A stretch of 64,000 nt of DNA, taken from Shewanella holmiensis. GTDB taxonomy: Bacteria; Pseudomonadota; Gammaproteobacteria; Enterobacterales; Shewanellaceae. The notes beneath the pieces are model-generated. The model had not been told where the DNA came from, did no database searches, and saw nothing but the letters and a program-made list of their open reading frames with translations. The stretch is from NCBI RefSeq assembly GCF_025370255.1, contig NZ_JAMTCD010000005.1, forward strand, positions 62,001-126,000. The letters are read 5' to 3'. Position 1 is the first letter of the stretch. Each line of letters begins with the position of its first letter. This document shows, one piece after another, positions 60,165 to 64,000 of this stretch. Made by a program: the position numbers and the translations under genes.

Positions 60165-60193
60165 GTGCCTCGTATGGCCGTCGCCCGAGGCAC
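60165..60193 (-). promoter_or_regulatory. 5' leader hairpin of the rpmBG mRNA
   Basis: Perfect 8-bp stem GTGCCTCG / CGAGGCAC with a 13-base loop that contains a further small GC-rich pairing. It begins only a few bases after the predicted transcription start, so it would cap the mRNA 5' end. An autoregulatory or stabilising role is a guess. Confidence 0.5.
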
Positions 60194-60206
60194 AAAGAGG
60201 GCGCAT

Positions 60207-60235
60207 TTTATACACGATTGGCTACACAAGATCAA
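60207..60235 (-). promoter_or_regulatory. Promoter of rpmBG
   Basis: On the minus strand TTGATC (60230-60235) and TATAAA (60207-60212) are spaced 17 bp, followed by a GC-rich discriminator (ATGCGCCC) typical of stringently controlled ribosomal promoters. It lies just behind the radC stop. Confidence 0.75.
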
Positions 60236-60242
60236 GTATTGT

Positions 60243-60920
60243 TTATATTAACCATCCTCGCTCGGCGAAGGACACTATCTCTTTATCACCCACAACCATA
60301 TGATCTAGCAAAGAAACATCTATAGTTTCTAATGCATTTTTTATTCGCTCAGTTATTCGCCGATCAGCTTGACTGGGCTCTGCAATGCCAGAGGGATGGT
60401 TGTGACAGACTATTACTGCCGCAGCACCTTTTTCAAGCACAAGGCTTACCACTTCACGTGGATAAACCGAAGCCGCATTTATAGTGCCGCGGAATAATTC
60501 TACAAATTGAATGACTCTATGTTGGTTGTCCAACAATAGTAAGGCGAACACTTCATAGGATCGGTCTGCTAATTGTCTCATTAAATAGTCCCGAGTTAAA
60601 TCAGGATTTGTCAAAATTTGACCTCTTTGTAGATTTTCTCGCGCAATTCGCTTAGAAATTTCGGCTGCAGCCTGTAATTGAGCAAATTTTACCGGTCCAA
60701 CACCGTTAATTTTACAAACTTGCTGCTTAGAAGCTGAGAGTAATTTACGTAAACCACCAAACTGCATAATCAGCTGACGCGATAATTCAAGCGCATTTTT
60801 GCCCGCAAGGCCATTTCTTAATATTACCGCCAGTAATTCTGCATCGGATAATTGTCCTGCTCCGTTGAGTAACAACTTCTCTCGCGGCCCTTCACCCTGA
60901 GGCCAATCTTTAATCGCCAT
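60243..60920 (-). CDS. radC: RadC family JAB/MPN-domain protein
   Basis: 225 residues. The N-terminal helix-hairpin-helix-like domain (INGVGPVKFAQLQAA) is followed by an MPN/JAB domain with the metal motif VCHNHPSGIAEPSQAD (His-x-His ... Asp). Once thought to act in DNA repair, its true role is not established. It is divergent from coaBC, as in E. coli, and upstream of rpmBG. Confidence 0.93.
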   Translation of the reverse strand: MAIKDWPQGEGPREKLLLNGAGQLSDAELLAVILRNGLAGKNALELSRQLIMQFGGLRKLLSASKQQVCKINGVGPVKFAQLQAAAEISKRIARENLQRGQILTNPDLTRDYLMRQLADRSYEVFALLLLDNQHRVIQFVELFRGTINAASVYPREVVSLVLEKGAAAVIVCHNHPSGIAEPSQADRRITERIKNALETIDVSLLDHMVVGDKEIVSFAERGWLI

Positions 60921-61071
60921 AAACGTTCCTTGTTTTATTTACCTGTTGCCATCTAAATTCAATAACTCCCACTAAATAGTATGGTCGAATATTTTGATAA
61001 TGGATCTTCACCCACTTTCGATTGCTTTGTGGTATCGTTAGCCGCATTAAGATTTGAAGCGAATTTTACCC

Positions 61072-62265
61072 ATGCTGACAGATAAGAAAGTATTATTAGG
61101 TATTGGTGGTGGCATAGCCGCATATAAAAGTGCCGACTTGATCCGTCGCTTAAAAGAGCGCGGTGCAGATGTACGCGTAATAATGACTCAAAGCGCGATG
61201 GAGTTTATTACCCCGTTAACCATTCAGGCCCTGTCAGGCCACCCCGTGGCGGCAGATTTACTTGACCCAGCAGCCGAAGCCGCAATGGGACACATTGAGC
61301 TAGCGCGCTGGGCTGATGTAGTTATCCTTGCCCCAGCCACAGCCAATTTAATCGCCCGCATCAATGCAGGTATGGCAGATGATTTACTGACAACCACCTG
61401 TTTAGCAACAAGCGCGCCCGTCGTTGTGTGCCCAGCGATGAATCAACAGATGTATCAGAATATCGCCACCCAAGAAAATCTGGCCAACTTAAACAGAAAA
61501 GGGTTCACCATATGGGGCCCTGCCACTGGCAGCCAAGCTTGCGGTGAAGTAGGCCCAGGCCGAATGTTAGAGCCTTTGGTTATAGCAGAGCAATTAGGTC
61601 AATTTTTTGCTCCCAAATTACTCGCAGGTAAAAAGCTGTTATTAACTGCAGGTCCTACCCGCGAAGCCATTGACCCTGTCAGATACATTTCTAATCATAG
61701 CTCAGGGAAAATGGGCTTTGCACTCGCACAAGCCGCGGCAGAAATGGGCGCTGAAGTGACCTTAGTATCTGGTCCGGTAAGTTTAACTACGCCGGCGAGG
61801 GTAGTACGTATTAATGTAGATTCTGCACAACAAATGTTGACAAGCGTCATGGAGAATATTCAATCACAAGATATTTTCATTGGCTGCGCAGCGGTAGCAG
61901 ATTATCGCTTTGCTGATGTCGCCACCGAAAAAATGAAAAAATCCGCTGAGCACATGCAGCTATCATTGGTGCGTAATCCAGATATTTTAGCGACAGTCGC
62001 ATCATTAACTGATAAACCTTTTACCGTTGGGTTTGCCGCAGAAACCAATAATGTCGAGCAATACGCAAAAGGCAAACTAACGCGCAAAAAACTTGATATG
62101 ATTGCGGCGAACGATGTATCTGTTCAAGGCTTAGGTTTTAATGCCGATAATAATGCGTTACAAGTATTTTGGCCAAATGGTCAACAGACTTTACCGACAA
62201 CAGATAAGCTATCATTAGCACGCCAACTACTTACTTTAATTAATCAGCAGTTACCCACAAAATGA
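61072..62265 (+). CDS. coaBC: Bifunctional phosphopantothenoylcysteine decarboxylase/synthase
   Basis: 397 residues from ATG 61072. TTG at 61054 would add six residues with no better ribosome-binding site. The CoaC domain has the FMN-binding [10 protein letters not shown], the catalytic His in [11 protein letters not shown], the PAMNQQMY substrate clamp and the active Cys in [12 protein letters not shown]. The CoaB domain has NHSSGKMG and the catalytic Lys in [11 protein letters not shown]. It carries out two consecutive steps of coenzyme A synthesis. Its stop overlaps dut (ATGA). Confidence 0.96.
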   Translation: MLTDKKVLLGIGGGIAAYKSADLIRRLKERGADVRVIMTQSAMEFITPLTIQALSGHPVAADLLDPAAEAAMGHIELARWADVVILAPATANLIARINAGMADDLLTTTCLATSAPVVVCPAMNQQMYQNIATQENLANLNRKGFTIWGPATGSQACGEVGPGRMLEPLVIAEQLGQFFAPKLLAGKKLLLTAGPTREAIDPVRYISNHSSGKMGFALAQAAAEMGAEVTLVSGPVSLTTPARVVRINVDSAQQMLTSVMENIQSQDIFIGCAAVADYRFADVATEKMKKSAEHMQLSLVRNPDILATVASLTDKPFTVGFAAETNNVEQYAKGKLTRKKLDMIAANDVSVQGLGFNADNNALQVFWPNGQQTLPTTDKLSLARQLLTLINQQLPTK

Positions 62266-62720
62266 AAACACCTATTGAACTAAAAATACTCGACTCGCGT
62301 ATCGGTAGTGAGTTTCCTCTTCCTGCCTATGCAACCCCAGGCAGTGCAGGAATGGATTTACGCGCCATGATAGATACCACTATGGTTATCGCGCCCGGCA
62401 AGACAGTATTAATCCCTACGGGTATTGCTGTACATGTTGCCGACCCTAGTCTTGCCGCCGTAATTTTACCGCGTTCAGGTTTAGGCCATAAGCACGGTAT
62501 AGTGTTAGGTAATTTAGTTGGCCTTATCGATTCAGATTACCAAGGCCCCCTCATGGTATCTTGCTGGAATAGAAGTACTGAACCGTTTACCTTAGAAATC
62601 GGCGATCGTTTAGCGCAGCTTGTCTTTGTGCCTGTCGTACAAGCACATTTTACATTAGTGGATGAATTTAATAGCTCAGATCGTGGTGAAGGCGGATTTG
62701 GTCACTCAGGAACCAAGTAA
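62262..62720 (+). CDS. dut: dUTP diphosphatase
   Basis: 152 residues. The conserved motifs are [10 protein letters not shown] (1), [10 protein letters not shown] (2), GLIDSDYQG (3), [11 protein letters not shown] (4) and GEGGFGHSG (5), the last being the mobile C-terminal arm. It hydrolyses dUTP to dUMP, preventing uracil incorporation. It is translationally coupled to coaBC by a 4-bp overlap. Confidence 0.97.
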   Translation: MKTPIELKILDSRIGSEFPLPAYATPGSAGMDLRAMIDTTMVIAPGKTVLIPTGIAVHVADPSLAAVILPRSGLGHKHGIVLGNLVGLIDSDYQGPLMVSCWNRSTEPFTLEIGDRLAQLVFVPVVQAHFTLVDEFNSSDRGEGGFGHSGTK

Positions 62721-62757
62721 CCTTCTAAAGTTGTCACTGAGTTAAGGAAAAGTAAGA

Positions 62758-63351
62758 ATGGCGGAAAGCCCAAAAATAAATCGTCGCGAACACATTCTAC
62801 AATGTTTAGCCCAAATGCTAGAAACCAGCCCTGGCCAACGTATTACTACAGCCAAATTAGCTGCTGAAGTCGGCGTCTCTGAAGCGGCGCTTTATCGCCA
62901 CTTTCCAAGCAAAGCCAGAATGTTTGAAGGTTTGATAGAGTTTATCGAAGATGCACTTTTATCACGCTTAAACATCATCATGGATGAAGAAAAAGACACC
63001 ATGAAACGCTGCCAGTTAGTATTACATCTTTTATTAGTGTTCTCTGAACGCAACCCTGGCATTTCAAGAGTGCTGAATGGTGATGCCTTACTGGGTGAAA
63101 ATGAACGTTTACGCAGTCGCATCAGCGTATTGTTTGCTAAAATTGAAACCCAAATTAAGCAAATCTTACGTGAAAAAACCTTACGTGAAGGCCATGGGTT
63201 TAGCTTAGATGAAGCCATTTTGGCAAACCTACTATTAGCTTTTGCTGAAGGCAGAATTTCACAATTTGTCCGCAGTGAGTTTAAACAAAAACCAACACAA
63301 CACTTTGATGAGCAATGGACCTTTATTCAGCAGCAGCTGCTTCGCAGCTAA
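62758..63351 (+). CDS. slmA: Nucleoid occlusion factor SlmA
   Basis: 197 residues, TetR fold. The HTH is [20 protein letters not shown] at about 32-51, and the helical domain is complete. SlmA binds specific chromosomal sites and disrupts FtsZ rings over the nucleoid. The order coaBC-dut-slmA is the usual one. It lies 37 bp after dut with AAGGA upstream, so it may share the dut transcript. Confidence 0.95.
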   Translation: MAESPKINRREHILQCLAQMLETSPGQRITTAKLAAEVGVSEAALYRHFPSKARMFEGLIEFIEDALLSRLNIIMDEEKDTMKRCQLVLHLLLVFSERNPGISRVLNGDALLGENERLRSRISVLFAKIETQIKQILREKTLREGHGFSLDEAILANLLLAFAEGRISQFVRSEFKQKPTQHFDEQWTFIQQQLLRS

Positions 63352-63419
63352 AAAATTGACTATTTGTAAGCTATTTTGATAAATTCTAGATTGTATTTCA
63401 CTTAAAAGGACTTAAATCA

Positions 63420-64000
63420 ATGAAAATACAATTGGTAATATCGGCATTAGCTATTTTATTGTTTCCGCCACTCGCGCTAAGCAATCCAACTAGTAAAATG
63501 CAAAACAACATAACTGAATGTCAATCTCAAGAGTGTACTAACCGATTTTTACAATATAAGCGCCTATCTAAAGCTGGACATTCCGATGCAATGTTTATGT
63601 TAGGCGAATTTTATTATCGCGGCTATGGCACAATTCAGAACACGAATTTGGCGTTAAAATGGTATCGAAAAGCAGCTAAGTTTGACTCTCCATTAGCTCA
63701 ATATCGTGCAGGATTAATTTATATTTCTGATGTTGATTATCAAGATACACCTAAAGGTATTCAATATCTGGAACAAGCTGATAAAAATCACATGTCAGCA
63801 GCATCGCATTTATTAGGTTTGCTGTATTTTGAAGGTATTAAAGTCTCTCAGAATACCCAAACTGCGAGTGAATATTTCTCACACTCATACCAACTCAATT
63901 ACCCCGAAACTCAAAAATTTATTACACAAAATAAATCAATCAAAGAGTTTAGTACTTTATCCCAAAGTCAGATTGTAAGTGATAATACTTCCGCTCCTAC
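63420..64000 (+). CDS. Sel1-repeat exported protein (partial, 5' end)
   Basis: 193 codons remain open to the window end. ATG 63420 follows AAGGA with good spacing. The signal peptide is MKIQLVISALAILLFPPLAL ending near SN. Sel1-like repeats follow: AMFMLGEFYYRGYGTIQNTN with LALKWYRKAAK, a middle repeat, and AASHLLGLLYFEGIKVSQNT. Two cysteines near residue 40 may pair. A periplasmic protein-interaction role is expected, but the function is unknown. The C-terminus lies outside the window. Confidence 0.75.
   Translation, partial: MKIQLVISALAILLFPPLALSNPTSKMQNNITECQSQECTNRFLQYKRLSKAGHSDAMFMLGEFYYRGYGTIQNTNLALKWYRKAAKFDSPLAQYRAGLIYISDVDYQDTPKGIQYLEQADKNHMSAASHLLGLLYFEGIKVSQNTQTASEYFSHSYQLNYPETQKFITQNKSIKEFSTLSQSQIVSDNTSAP

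Overview
The window reads as chromosome of a marine gammaproteobacterium, most likely a Shewanella species. The grounds are protein sequence style, low-to-moderate G+C, and gene orders I know from Shewanella and Escherichia (gmk-rpoZ-spoT-trmH-recG, leuABCD, recQ-yigI-rarD, rpmBG-radC-coaBC-dut-slmA, yihY-dtd-yiiD). I cannot fix the species. I see no rRNA, tRNA, CRISPR array, transposase or phage gene. Almost everything is intact core or stable accessory sequence.

Layout. 1-6.3 kb: the start of pilM, divergent mrcA (PBP1A), then a leftward block of yjjG, a sugar-kinase-like phosphotransferase and an unknown membrane protein. 6.4-18.8 kb: a rightward stringent-response and RNA block (gmk, rpoZ, spoT, ridA, trmH, recG). 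About 5.9 kb is inserted between trmH and recG: a long-chain acyl-CoA ligase behind a PsrA-like operator, a Ca2+/Na+ exchanger, a TPR protein and a DesK/DesR-like two-component pair. 18.9-19.8 kb: a DUF3014 membrane protein.

20.0-37.7 kb: the most interesting region, a tightly overlapping operon of 18 genes (plus one HEAT-repeat gene) for an aryl polyene pigment of the xanthomonadin/flexirubin type. It encodes a type II ketosynthase system (two KS, a truncated chain-length-factor partner, ketoreductase, two dehydratases, two acyl carrier proteins), an aryl-activating ligase and thioesterase, acyltransferase and glycosyltransferase functions for lipid attachment, and an export set (MMPL exporter, LolA-like carrier, DUF3261 lipoprotein). 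Gene order follows the ape C-to-R order known from E. coli and Xenorhabdus with two extra genes. One is a MIO-type ammonia lyase with an unusual selectivity pair and a Phe/Tyr-lyase-like signature. The other is a FAD enzyme carrying all the signature motifs of flavin-dependent halogenases. No aryl methyltransferase is present. The simplest reading is a pigment whose aryl head comes from Tyr or Phe and may be halogenated.

37.9-46.4 kb: a leftward MCP chemoreceptor overlapping an SCO1-like copper protein, azoR, a five-gene yihY-dtd-type operon, two small rightward envelope genes and an Lrp/AsnC regulator. 46.8-51.8 kb: the leuABCD operon, leftward, with a complete transcription attenuator including a leader peptide (leuL) too short for ordinary gene calling. 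52-57.9 kb: a TPR protein with a dead GGDEF-like domain, recQ, a yigI-like thioesterase, rarD and a bacterial PH-domain protein. 58.1-64 kb: argA with candidate ArgR boxes, rpmG and rpmB behind a strong promoter and a 5' hairpin, radC, coaBC, dut, slmA, and the start of a Sel1-repeat protein cut by the window end.
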